DNA of 64,000 nucleotides from Larus michahellis. Taxonomy: Eukaryota; Chordata; Aves; Charadriiformes; Laridae. The notes beneath the pieces were generated by a model. It searched no databases. It had not been told where the DNA came from and saw only the letters and a list, made by a program, of their open reading frames with translations. This document shows, one piece after another, positions 40,222 through 50,949 of the stretch (the stretch's first letter is position 1; each line of letters begins with the position of its first letter). The position numbers and the translations under genes are program-made. The stretch is from NCBI RefSeq assembly GCF_964199755.1, contig NC_133898.1, forward strand, positions 109,563,847 through 109,627,846. The letters run 5' to 3'.

Positions 40222-40515
40222 CGTGCTCTCTAAGAATGTAAGAAATTCCCAGCCGATTCAGAGACTGGCCCAGCCAGTCTGGCAGTCTGTCTTTGACTGT
40301 GGCAATGGGAGATGCTGTTCAGGGAGAGCAGCACTTGCCCAGTTTCTAGGGCCTCTTCCCCTAACATCAAGAATCATTGTTCTAAGATATTAGTGGGTGC
40401 ATCCCTCTAAATAGATCGTTTATGGATCTGCTGTCTGAATTTTTCTAATCCTTTTTGTGATGGTTCCCAGCATTTCTTGGCTTTGCAGCCACCGTGTGTC
40501 AAACTGATGGTTTCA
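40222..40515 (-). repeat. Ancient CR1/L3-like repeat
   Basis: On the plus strand it reads like the reverse complement of an old amniote LINE 3' end: ccagccagtctggcag, then tgtggcaatgggagatgct, later atggatctgctgtctgaatttttctaatcc. It appears to be the same broad family as the fragment at 13.3 kb but in the opposite orientation. It is highly decayed, and the assignment is from memory. Confidence 0.45.
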
Positions 40516-42582
40516 GAGAATGGTGGTTTCAAGAGCTTCTTCCTGAGCTGTAGCTACCAGCAGATACAGCTGTAACTGTTCAGCTGCATTGGTGGTGGTG
40601 CTTGTCTGTAGGTTAAAAGTCTTTAAAGAACAATGAAAAGAAATACAGAAATGCAGCAGGCTGGTTTGAGGGATTTTAGTACGTGACAGAGTTACATGAG
40701 AGCCATAGTAAAAAAAAAAAAAAAAAAAAGATTGTTGTCTTAAACAGTTCAGTAGTTAAAAAAAAGCTTCTGAAAGTGCGAAATAAGTATTTGACCTCCT
40801 CCTCTGCTAAGGTTTGTATTCTTAAGTATGGTACCACTGAGAAGACTGTCAAGAGCGAGCTGTTCGCTCCTTTTCAGCTGAGTGAAAAGATGCTTCAGGA
40901 GATCAGCACTGGTACAGGCACGTGTGGAAGAGGAGGCTTAAGTGTGGTGAGCAGAGGTTCTGGTTTTACTCTTTCACTTAGGAGGATTCTTTCAGCCTAG
41001 TCCATTTAATATGCAGTAGGCTTTGTGCAATGAGTTTTATCACATATTAGCAAAATATGGTCTACTTGGACATTGATGCCCTTATGTAGGCTATCCTGGC
41101 AGTGTTTTATTCGGAAACCACAAATAAATAAGTGGTGTAAGCGTGGCTTAAAGGTTTAGTGTACATTTCCTCTAAGGACTAGTTGAGAGAAGAATAAATC
41201 AGAATCTGCTACACGGTTATTACCCTTGTATGTACCTACCAAATGCCATGGATCCATTGTGGGTGTATTTGTTTATGAAAATATCAAAGGAATGGTACAA
41301 TTTGTATGTAGGTACTTATTTACCTACAGTTAGAAAGAGTGCAGAGTTTGTAAATTTTTATCTGGGGACCTGCACATGCTATCTGCTTGACATTGAATAG
41401 AGCTTTTCTAATAATTGTTCTTAAAGATACCTGTAAATCAGAATAAGGCTTAATTTAAAAATGTCCAAAGTTAAAAATACAGAAAGCTTGAGGCTAGATA
41501 TTAACAGGACTTTATTATGAAAATGTTTTGGTGGTGTTTGGTTTTGGGTTTTGTTTTGGGATGGTTTTTTTGTTTGGTTGGTTTTTTTGTTTGGTTGGTT
41601 TGTTGGTTTTTTGCTTTGTGGGGCGTGTGTGTGTGTTTGGCTGGAGGATTGCTTGGGTATCCAAAACAATGCAGCAAAGGTTGAAGTTGTTTTGTTGAAG
41701 TGTGTATGGTGTTCTAGATTAAAAGAAGGTGTATGGGTAGGTATATCCTTTTTTACGTTGAACGTAAGTGTGTGTATAAATGCCTATCTCCAAGTAGTCT
41801 TTCACCAATGCTGTTCTTTAAAGGCACATATTATTTAAGTTAATCTAGTTCTCTGTATTAAATTGCTATCTGAAAACCAGTAAGAAGGTGTGGGGGGGTT
41901 GCTGTTGTTTTTGTCTTTTTTATCTTCAGACTTAGTATGTGGCAATGGCTTGATGAAACATCATTAGTGAAGAAAGACAAGCTTATATATAAGTTAGATC
42001 ACTGAGGTATATTTGGGTCTTTTTTCAGTTTCAAGGCCTAAAGGCAGTAAGAGGCAATAAGAGTTGTTACGTGCTGCTTTTAACTGTGGGTTTGACTATG
42101 GTAGCAAAGGTTCCTTCCCAAAAAGGCCTGAAAAAGCAGAATTTGAGAAGATGAAGGATTTTTTTAACATATGAAAAGCTAAGCACTTTCTAGAGTTTTT
42201 CTTTTTCTTTCTTCCCTTTTTTTTTTCCCTTTTGAACAGACTACTTCTTTCAGCAGCTAACTTCTTGGAGATTCTTCCATTTTTTGGAAGTTTGTTGTGG
42301 ATGAAGTACTTCACAGTGAGAGGAAGCCAAATCAGAGTAACAAATTAAACTTGTTACAGAATTTAACTGAACAACAGAAACAGATAACAGGATTAGGCCT
42401 TCATGGACTGAAATTGAGGTTTTAGACCATTATTTACACCACAGAAGCATTAAATGTTGTGTACAGCTTGGAGACACTGATTGTTTGAACACAAGGATTT
42501 TGTATAGCAAGGTATCTGTTTGAAGGTATCATCTGCAGCTTGTCTGGCTTTGTTTTATACTATCAACAGGACCAGTCTTCTG
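40516..42582 (+). other. TDRP intron 1 segment with simple repeats
   Basis: Intronic DNA with a poly-A run (about 18-19 A) at 40,711-40,729 and a T/G-rich simple repeat at about 41,524-41,640, noted separately. The rest is AT-rich without recognisable exons. Confidence 0.65.
41524..41640 (+). repeat. T/G-rich simple repeat, (TTTGG)n-like, ending in a short TG run
   Basis: Irregular tandem repeats of ggtttttttgtttggttgg-type units, followed by gtgtgtgtgtg. Because the minus strand has few stops through it, a low-complexity Thr/Lys/Asn/Gln frame appears there. That frame is not a gene. A complementary CCAAA-rich tract occurs at 62,450-62,505. Confidence 0.85.
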
Positions 42583-43050
42583 TGAGTTGGAGCAGGTCCA
42601 GAGGAGGGCCATGAAGATGATCAGAGAGCTGGAGCACCTCTGCTATGAGGACAGGCTGGGAGAGTTGGAGGGGTTCAGCCTGGAGAAGAGAAGGCTCCAG
42701 GGAGACCTTATTGCAGCCTTTCAGTACTTGAAGGGGACCAACACGGAAGCTGGGGACAAACTTTTAGCAGGGAGTGTAGTGATAGGACAAGGGGCAATGG
42801 CTTTAAACTAAAAGAGGGTAGATTTAGACTACATAGAAGGAAGAAATTCTTTACTGTGAGGGTGGTGGAACACTGGCACAGGTTGCCCAGAGAGGTGGTA
42901 GATGCCCCATCCCTGGAAACATTCCAGGTCAGGTTGGATGGGGCTCTGAGCAACCTGATCTAGTTGAAGATGTCCCGGCTCATGGCAGTGGGGTTGAACT
43001 CAATGACCTTTAAAGGTCCTTTCCAACCCAAACTATTCTATCATTCTATG
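42583..43050 (+). mobile_element. CR1 LINE 3' fragment
   Basis: Begins at gagcaggtccagaggagggcc of CR1 ORF2 and extends through [30 protein letters not shown] coding remnants, gtgataggacaaggggc, and the 3' terminus cattctatg. About 470 bp, frame broken after the TDKLL-like region, sense to TDRP. Subfamily features (gatgtcccggctcatggcag) match the copy at 36.4 kb. Confidence 0.94.
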
Positions 43051-44369
43051 GTGAGCCTGCCACAGGGATGCAAAGTTGAAGTTAGCTGTCTCCATATTTT
43101 TAACATAATTAAAAATAGCGTATGTTTAAATTAAACATGAAAGTTTGCTTCTTATAATCTGTACTCACTTTATTCTCATAGTAGAAAAAAATATATAGAG
43201 AAGCTGTTGTTTTCCTTGTGAAGCCATGAGGAATGCTGTGGTTTATGGTAAGATTAGGCATGGGTTTAGGAAGAGGTGAGCAGAGCAGTTGTGGAGGCCT
43301 GGGTTGTGGTGAACCTACCTCTCCCGTACCTGATCTGTCCATATCCCCTTGCGAGAGCTGGAAATTGCACTGGCCTTGCTCAGCCTTCCCTCTTCAGAGT
43401 TCTCCAGAGCTTTGCCCAAAGCTGGATCCATGTTTGTATCTAACCAAAGTGAAACTGAGTCTGGGTTAGACCTTCCTTCTGATCCTAAAATGGACCTGCT
43501 CTGTCTCCTGAGTCAGAGGAGCTGAGGCGGTTCAGATGTGAGGAGGGGAAGGTGGGTGAGAAGTGAAGGTGTAGGACACAGTGGAACAGGAGAGCAAGAG
43601 ATGGAAATAATCCGTGACTAATATGCGATAACAAGGGCACTCCTGCAAATGGTAGAGGTTATGGGTTTCTTAAGGTGAGGTGGTGGTGGTAGCAGTATTT
43701 TCCTGTCTGCTGTTTGTACTCAAATCGTAGGTGATGTTTCATATGTTTTAAAGCCTGGATGTATCAGTTATAAACTGTAATCAATTAAAACCTAAATATC
43801 AAATTGATACTAATTTGCACCAATGAGTTCTGCAGAAATAACAACAGGTGATGAATTAACCTTCACTCATATTGACAACTACAACTTTGTTTTGATTGTT
43901 TATTATACTTCATAATGTATTGTTGATTTTTTTTAATGTAATCAAGTAACACTGTTAGACTGTCACTCTGCCATTCTTACTGGACCCTGCAAGGAGGAAC
44001 AGCAGCTTTCATATTCTGTGCTGAGCGCACGTGTGTGCACTGCTGTTAGAGTCCCTCAGCATACTATCAAAATAAAAATAACCGATACCTATTTGTTTTG
44101 CTTTGGGGGAGAGGGACTCAAACACTTAATGTTGAAAAAATCATTTATCCTACATGTTTAATGGTCACAGTAAATTTAGAGAGCACACTGTAATGTACAA
44201 GTGCCATGTGTTGCATTTCAGTGGTGAGCCAATGCTCCTAACCTTTTTGCTTGCAGGGCCATAAGAAATAGTTTTGGTGAGTTAAAAATAGGAACAATGA
44301 GTTCAAAGCAGGTTAAATCTTAAGAGTTTCATAATTCAGCTGGTTGTCCTGTCTGTTGTGGTCCTTTTC
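43051..44369 (+). other. TDRP intron 1 segment between two CR1 copies
   Basis: No exon or named repeat. A less AT-rich patch at 43.23-43.68 kb contains ggtggtggtggt. The rest is AT-rich. Confidence 0.6.
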
Positions 44370-44958
44370 CGCATCAAAAGAAGCGTGGCCAGCAGGGCAA
44401 GGGAGGTGATTCTGCCCCTCTACTCTGCTCTGGTGAGACCCCACCTGGAGTACTGCATCCAGCTCTGGAGCCCTCAGCACAGGGAAGACATGGACCTGTT
44501 GGAGCAGGTCCAGAGCAGGGCCACAAAGAGTATCAGAAGGCTGGAGCGCTTCTCCTATGAGGACAGGTTGAGAGAGTTGGGATTGTTCAGCCTGGAGAAG
44601 AGAAGGCTCCAGGGAGACCTTGTAGACCCCCTCAGTACTTAAAGGGGGCAAACAGGAAAGCTGGGGAGGGACTCTTTATCAGGGAGTGTAATGGTAGGAC
44701 GAGGGGTAATGGTTTTAAATGGAAAAAGGACAGATTTAGATTAGATATTAGGAAGAAATTCTTCACTGTCAAGGTGATGAGACACTGGAACAGGTTGCCC
44801 AGAGAAGTTGTGGATGCCCCATCCCTGGAAGTGTTCAAGGCCAGCTTGGCTGGGGCTTTAAGTAACCTGGTCTAGTGGGAGTTGCTCCTGCCCATGGCAG
44901 GGAGGTTGGAAGGGACCTTAAAGATCATCTAGTTCCAACCCAAACTGTTCTATGATTC
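44370..44958 (+). mobile_element. CR1 LINE 3' fragment
   Basis: The longest CR1 copy in the TDRP intron, about 590 bp. It keeps a 94-codon frame with [17 protein letters not shown] and [13 protein letters not shown], then breaks before the RKKFFTV region and ends with ccaaactgttctatgatt. It is 5'-truncated and sense to TDRP. It lies only about 375 bp upstream of TDRP exon 2, so its acceptor-like sequences could compete with the exon 2 acceptor. Confidence 0.94.
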
Positions 44959-45333
44959 CTGCAATGACTGTTCATTTCATTTCTGTCTACTGAGGCCCCT
45001 TAGACTGTTTCCTAAGCTGCACAGATTCCCTTCTTACTGTGATATGCTAAAATGGAGCCAGCAGCTCCTTCCTGCAGAAGAGCATCCAGGAGCCCAGCTG
45101 TCCTCACTGACATGTCTTGCCAGCCTCTGCAAACTGGCAAGGTTTTGTACTCTTTGCTCAGCAGGAAAGAGCTCTTGCTGCAGTAACCCAGCCTGCTTGT
45201 TTCAAAACGCATCCATCCTCTGCAGGCAGCAACAACCCTACCTGTCCGCCACCCAGAGACAGCACTGGCAGCTGCATTCTGTGCTTGTAAGTCCTTAATT
45301 CATATTTATGAGGATCTTTGCTTCTCTGTATAG

Positions 45334-45437
45334 GTTCAAGGTGCAAGTTTCCGGGGTTGGAAGGAGGTGACGTCGATGTTCAATAAAGATGACGAACAAC
45401 AATTGCTAGCAGGATGCAAGTCTCCCAAATCCAAAGG
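45334..45437 (+). CDS. TDRP: TDRP coding exon 2 (residues 40-74)
   Basis: 104 bp between a consensus acceptor (cttctctgtatag) and a consensus donor (CAAAGG|gtgagt). It encodes VQGASFRGWKEVTSMFNK and continues with DDEQQLL and CKSPKSKG. This is the most conserved block of the family: human differs by only a few residues (for example Leu for Met in TSMFNK). The exon enters in phase 0 and leaves in phase 2, the last codon (Gly74) being split GG/A with exon 3. Ser69-Pro70 is a potential proline-directed phosphorylation site. No enzymatic motif is present, and the segment looks like a short amphipathic interaction region, which is inference. Confidence 0.96.
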
Positions 45438-47647
45438 GTGAGTAAAACCAATTGGTCTGTTTACTATCAAAATACACAAACTGGAACAGAAAATAGCTGT
45501 GCTAAGTAGTGAAGGTAGGCACTGAGAAGCAGTAGTGTTGAATTCCTGGAAGTTCAATCACAGACAAAAGTTTATGGGCGTTTCAGAATTATGTATAGGT
45601 TCAGCTTACAATGGATAAGGCATGCCGTATTAGGAAAGGACGGATATTTTTAGTTCTGTCAAGAAGCAAAGAGAATTTAGCTGCATAATAATTTTTTACC
45701 GTAGAAAAGGAGTAAAGGTTTCTGAGTAAAAGTGTCATTCCCACCCTCCCCCTTAAGGATTAATTATAGTTGAATTTACAAATTCCCTTTTTTACATGCT
45801 TTACTTTCTCTTTTGAAGTCTTGTCTACACCTAAAAAGGTTAAGTGGAGTAGCTATACCCAGGATCTGCAAATCTTCCCTGTCAGAGCTGAGGTGCTTAC
45901 TTGGAACAGTTCCGCTGCCGGCTCGGTTAGAGCTGTTCTCTGAACAGAATAGACCTTTTCCCAGAACAGACTATTTTGCTGTTACAAGTATACGTAGGCT
46001 TTACCTACATGTGCTGCCTACCTTGGTTACAAACAGGAAAAAATGTGCCACCTTTCAGTATAGCTATTCCAGCTAAATATTAGATTTAGAAGACTTGCTG
46101 TAGTATGTCTTGTTTCCAGTTTACTTTGAAATACATATATTACAGTATGCAACTGTATATATGTACTTGCAGAGGGGGGTGGGTGTGTGTATAAACAATT
46201 TAGAATATAAATACATGTATTGCCATTTCCATTTGAGCCTGTTCAATAACACTTCCCAAAAGTTCCCAGCTACTGTCCCTGTACAATTTTACGGGTATTA
46301 GCTTGCTTCAGGGATTCTTTGCAATTGATGCTGAATATAATAATCAAGAAACCCTGTGAAGAGAGCAGAAGGATGAAATCAGAGTTACCGCAAATGTAGA
46401 AAGCTACTTTAGCATTACTACGAAAACTGCCTGTATTTTAAGTTTGTGGGTATTTCCCTATAACTCTATACCACGATTTTTATTTTACTTTTAAAGAAAA
46501 ATACAACTTTTGAAGTGCCTACTCATGAAATATGAGAAAAATATTCTGAGTCTGTGACTGGCTTTAGCAAGATGAAAATTCTGAATAGTCTAATTGTAAA
46601 TACAAAATTCAGGAAAAGTAATTTTAAAGGTATTGGTTCAGTTGCTTCTAGTTAAATACGATAGTGTCAAGCTTTAATTAATGGAAAAAAGCTCTTCTAA
46701 ATAGAAATACTAAAAAAAAAATTCAATGGTGGTTGTATTTGTGGCTAAGGACTTTGTATGCTCCTAACGTTTAGCTCATTGAACCCTGAAGGTTGTGTGT
46801 TTCATCACTGGTATTCAGCCTTTCCTTGTGGTCCGTTATTTTATTATAAACTTAACCCTGCATATAAACTTATGCATAAACATTTGACATTCTGTATTTT
46901 AAATACTCCACATTGCAAATATGAAATAATTAATATTGAAGGTTCTTAACAGGATAAAAAATGTAATAATATGAGTAGCCTTTCAAATATCTTTTTGAGA
47001 GAGAAAATGTTGTTTTTTCTTAGTTTTGGGAGGGGAATTTTGGGAGTTCTTACCAGAAATACAAAATAGCTGTTTTCAAAATATTGTGCAGATCTTTATA
47101 AAAAAAATGCTGGTGTCTTTAAAGTCTTAATACTGAGTACATCGACTATTTTTGGGTATAAGGTTTAACTGGCAAGGTGATAACAGGTATATGAAAGTGA
47201 GGAAGATAGTAAGTGATCGTTAAAGCTGGTGGTTGACAAGACATTTTCCTATTCCTTCAACTACCCTAGCTCTGGGTTTGCTTTTTGGGTTTTTTTGGTT
47301 AAAGTCCTAAATTTTTCTAATGCATGCTAAAATACTTCATACCTTTCCAAAGGCAGTTCAGTGTAATTCACCGGTGCGGGGTGAGGAGTCTAAGTTCTTT
47401 TGTAGTAGGAAATGGCCGTACTCAGTCCACTTCGGATTTATCAGAGCAAGATTCGACTGCGTTTAGGTTTACATGTATATGAGGGTGTTTTTCCTGAAGT
47501 TGACAATAAGGGATGTGCTGTCATAGGCTCACAACTGATTAACATTCCTTACTATAAAACATAATAAAATAATTGAATGCTTATTAGTAACTATTACATG
47601 CATTGTTAAATGAAGAAATTAATCACCTCATCATTGTTATTTTCTAG
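45438..47647 (+). other. TDRP intron 2
   Basis: 2.2 kb, AT-rich, bounded by gtgagt and a ttttctag acceptor. No repeat or exon recognised. Short open frames (87, 63 and 63 codons) have no recognisable content. Confidence 0.85.
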
Positions 47648-47993
47648 AACAAACCTGAAGTTAAAGGAAGAGATGAAGTCTGAAAAGAAGCCAGGTTTTT
47701 GGGACAGTTTGGTGATAAAGCAGAATGTCCCATCTAGGAAACCAGATGAGATTGAGGGATGGGAACCACCGCAGATTACCACTGCTGACTCTACCAGCGA
47801 CGCAGCAGCTACTTTAAGTGACTATACAGCCTGGTCAGGCTGGGAAGATGAAACCAAAGGCTCCACAAAATACACAAACCTGGCCAGCTCAGGAAACAGC
47901 TCCAGGTGGAGCATCAAATCAGCTGGAAAGCTGGTTAGTATTAGACGTCAAAGCAAAGGTAACCTTACTGACAACTGGGAAGAACTAGAATGA
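47648..47993 (+). CDS. TDRP: TDRP coding exon 3 (residues 74-188, stop)
   Basis: Final coding exon. It starts with the last base of Gly74, then TNLKLKEEMKSEKK, GFWDSLVIKQ (90-99), KPDEIEGWEPP (105-115), a Ser/Thr/Asp-rich variable stretch (about 118-133), SGWEDETKGSTKYTNLASS, and a basic C-terminal motif VSIRRQSKG before an acidic end (WEELE). Human TDRP shares GFWD-L, KPDEIEGWEPP, SGWED, KGSTKYT and SIRRQSKG in the same order. RRQS (Ser176) fits a basophilic kinase consensus such as PKA. The stop is TGA at 47,991-47,993. A GTAACC donor-like site lies inside the exon at 47,959. Joined to exons 1 and 2 the frame is intact with no lesion, so the gene appears functional. Confidence 0.97.
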
Positions 47994-50755
47994 TGCTGGT
48001 AATGTGGAATACTTTATAGATGATAAGAGAAAGGTTCCATGATTTACTCGTGTGTTTAAACCAAAATCAAATCTGCTCAATATTGCACCTTTATACAGTA
48101 CTTTGTTTTATTCAGATTGTTACAAATTTTTGCTCACCTGATATAAATTTTCTTATTACATTGTTAAATAGCTATGTTTTCCACACTGAAAAAGGTAGAG
48201 AATCTATTTTGTGCCTATATTTCACATTCAGACTCTGCAGTATGTTGGATTGTTGGTTTTACCAAAAAAAAAGTAATTCCTTAGTGAATGTATACACTGG
48301 TTGTAAATTTGACTGCCTTATGTAGGAACTTCCACTAGCCTGAGGTCCTGTTTTTATTCTGGTATTTGAGGGCCACTCAAAATTTTAGTTTTGATGCTGT
48401 CCCTTTTTAACTAAGAATAGTGATCTGTTGCCTGCAGGGAGAATGCTTATACTTAGTAGACTGTTTTCCAAATCTTCAGCCTCAGCGTATGCTTCAGCTT
48501 GTGCACACAAGATGCTCGACTGTCACAATGTGCTATACTGTGTATGAAATGGGAAAATACTATCCTAAGGTAATTCCTTCCATCACAGGATCTTCACCAA
48601 TAGTCAGGTCAAATGGGTCTTCCAGGGGTTTGGTTTTGGTTTTTATTTTGAACTTTGTTTGACAAAGCTAAGCTTCTCAGTTTTTGAGATGCTTGTTAAG
48701 CCAAAATTAAAAATGATTGAAAATTTGGAAAGCAGCAGTGAGTAGAGTATAAAAAGATCTCGATATTCAATATCTGTAGCCCTGAATCTAGGGGTAAGTT
48801 GCTTCTTACGGAAGGGCATGTGTTTTCATTTTTACAATAGCTGATACTTGTTCTACAAACAACTTTTTTGTTTTGTACTGTATTGTTCTCGCCCCCAACC
48901 CCATAAGCAGTGATTGCCAGAGTGATACTCTGGCATTTTCAGGATAACTGAGTAACTGAGCCATTGCAAGTATGTGCATGCACACAACTTCTGAAGCATT
49001 TTTGTTATAAAGCTCAGTCTTATTAGCTACTGATATTTTAATTTTTGGTAAAAGAAGGTGAAGTGTTAAACTTGAGATTTGAAATGTATATAAGAATACT
49101 AAAAGTGCCTCTTTCTAGCATATTGTCTCTCATTAGCAGTGCGGCTGATGTCAGGTCCAAAGTTGGTTTCTGTTTTGTTTGTATGACCTACATAAATACT
49201 ACTTTAACGTTCATGGAAAAAAATCAAACCAAAAGTTTCATAAACAGCCTGAACAGTAGGCCTTTTCTCTTTCCTGATTGTTAAACTGGTATAACAGAAC
49301 TGAAAACTTGTTGACTGCCTAGCAATATGGCCAGTACAGTCAGAAGATCAAGTTAGCATTTTAGAGAAAATCAGCATTTTCACAAGAAAGCATATACCTT
49401 TATATAATGGATATCTCGTAAACCTATTTTTGCAAGAAGCTTGTGCTGGTGAAAAGGGATGCATGCCATTTTCTTCTAAGCTTGTACCTTGTTTCTGTTA
49501 CTGCCACGTGACTCCTTTCTTAGCTGTCTCTTTCTCCTCTCTCTTCCAATTCATGTATAGTTTTCTGGCTTACGGTTCCTGCGTAGCTTTTTTTTTTTTT
49601 CCTTTTTTTATTGAGATTCCTGTTGAGATGTGCCTGGAGGGAAACTGTAGCAAAATGGGTGGGTTTTTTTTTTGTTTCTTTGGCTTTTTTTTGTTTTTCT
49701 TTTTTTTCTGGTTTTAATAGGATGTTAAAAGACATTGTTCTTAAGTTTACATAAAAGAACATCAGTGTTTTGTGCTACAAAACAGAATCTTGTAATGGCA
49801 AATATATTTGTAAAATTGGCATTATATATTTAAAAAAATACTAATAGAGGAGAAGGGGTTAGCATTTATATCACGTCATTTAGTCTGTGAGTAAACCCCG
49901 TATTTGCCTTTGGCAGGTACATATGCTGAGGTTAATTATAGGAAAGAGGATTCTTGGGTAAAGTATGCTGCCTTTTATAGTTTATGGAGTACCCTCTAAG
50001 GCATGAGCTAGTATTTCGTTTGGTTGTTGGTGCTGACCTAAAAGAACAGAAAAAGATCTGCTGGCAGCCCTCAATATTTTGCTGGGAAAGATGGGCTGAG
50101 AACTTTTAATTTCCCTCCTGAAGAATCTATTTATACTGTGACCAGTAAAGGTTTTGCCTTGCACATTTTACTGTCAAGTGCCTGTTTCTCACCTTGATGA
50201 TGCGTTTGATGCGCAGCTTAACTGCAACATTTTTCAATTTGTTTTTAATTGTATGATAAAGAAGATGCTCACAAAGCTGAAGCCTATTATAAAACAAAAT
50301 TACATCTGAGTGGGAAATCGAGATATGTAAACTTAAGGTTCAACTCCTAGTGATGAAAGTTTTTGTGTGCTTTTTAGGTGATATTTCCTCAGAAATAATC
50401 GTTCTAAGGATGAACATTATTAAATTTAATATAATTTATTGTTATGCTTTAATAATGTATTTGTCTTTTGAGAACTCACTGGTGTGAGCTTTTCTTCTTT
50501 TACGTTTATAAACTTGTCTGAATTTTCAGAACGGGGTCCTCTTTTTCTTTTACCTTCTTTGATGCTTAACTACGTTATACATTTATGGGCTTAAGCTATA
50601 CACAGCTCCATATGTGGAATAAGTGTAGAATATGTCCCTAAATATTTGTTTTGAAACTGCATTTCAATCTATGTGAAATGGTTTAGAAGAAGGTAGCATT
50701 AAGATTGTATGATAAGATTGCACAAAATAAAGTATAGTTTATATTGCTTTCTCGT
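47994..50755 (+). other. Probable TDRP 3' UTR
   Basis: AT-rich sequence following the TDRP stop with no splice-site evidence. It contains T-rich tracts at 49,590-49,615 and 49,660-49,712. The strongest-looking poly(A) signal is AATAAA at 50,726-50,731, followed by a T/G-rich stretch. A second AATAAA is at 50,904-50,909, and an earlier ATTAAA is near 48,706. The true 3' end cannot be decided without transcript data. Frames of 101, 80, 79 and 95 codons in this stretch have no recognisable family. Confidence 0.5.
50726..50731 (+). terminator. Candidate TDRP poly(A) signal
   Basis: Canonical AATAAA, followed about 10-40 bp downstream by T/G-rich sequence (tatagtttatattgctttctcg). Alternative signal at 50,904-50,909. 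Confidence 0.4.
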
Positions 50756-50949
50756 AGCCAATCTGCATGATTGTTGGCGTGGTTTTAACGGGAATTAAAA
50801 GCTTCATGTGGCTGTAACTGGTCACTTAACTCTAAGCAAAGTTCTTTCTGAGTATTTTTATTTATTAGCATCATTTGAAAAGAAAAATAGTATTTTCCAT
50901 ATGAATAAAGATTTAGTTTGAACTGAAATGCCGCTGCCTTTGATATTTT

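Noticed and set aside
41421-41838. Complementary ORFs rich in Thr/Lys/Asn/Gln or Phe/Trp/Gly
   Set aside because: Translations of the T/G simple repeat at 41.5 kb.
42587-42811. Short ORFs at 42.6, 44.4, 53.7, 55.5 and 56.6 kb as host genes
   Set aside because: All are fragments of the CR1 ORF2 C-terminus with shared motifs such as [10 protein letters not shown] and HWNRLPRE. They are retrotransposon remnants.
48020-48325. 101-codon ORF after the TDRP stop
   Set aside because: AT-rich 3' UTR frame with no recognisable protein; it lies within the expected untranslated region.
49430-49762. Phe-rich and Lys-rich frames on opposite strands
   Set aside because: They arise from poly-T tracts within the probable TDRP 3' UTR.
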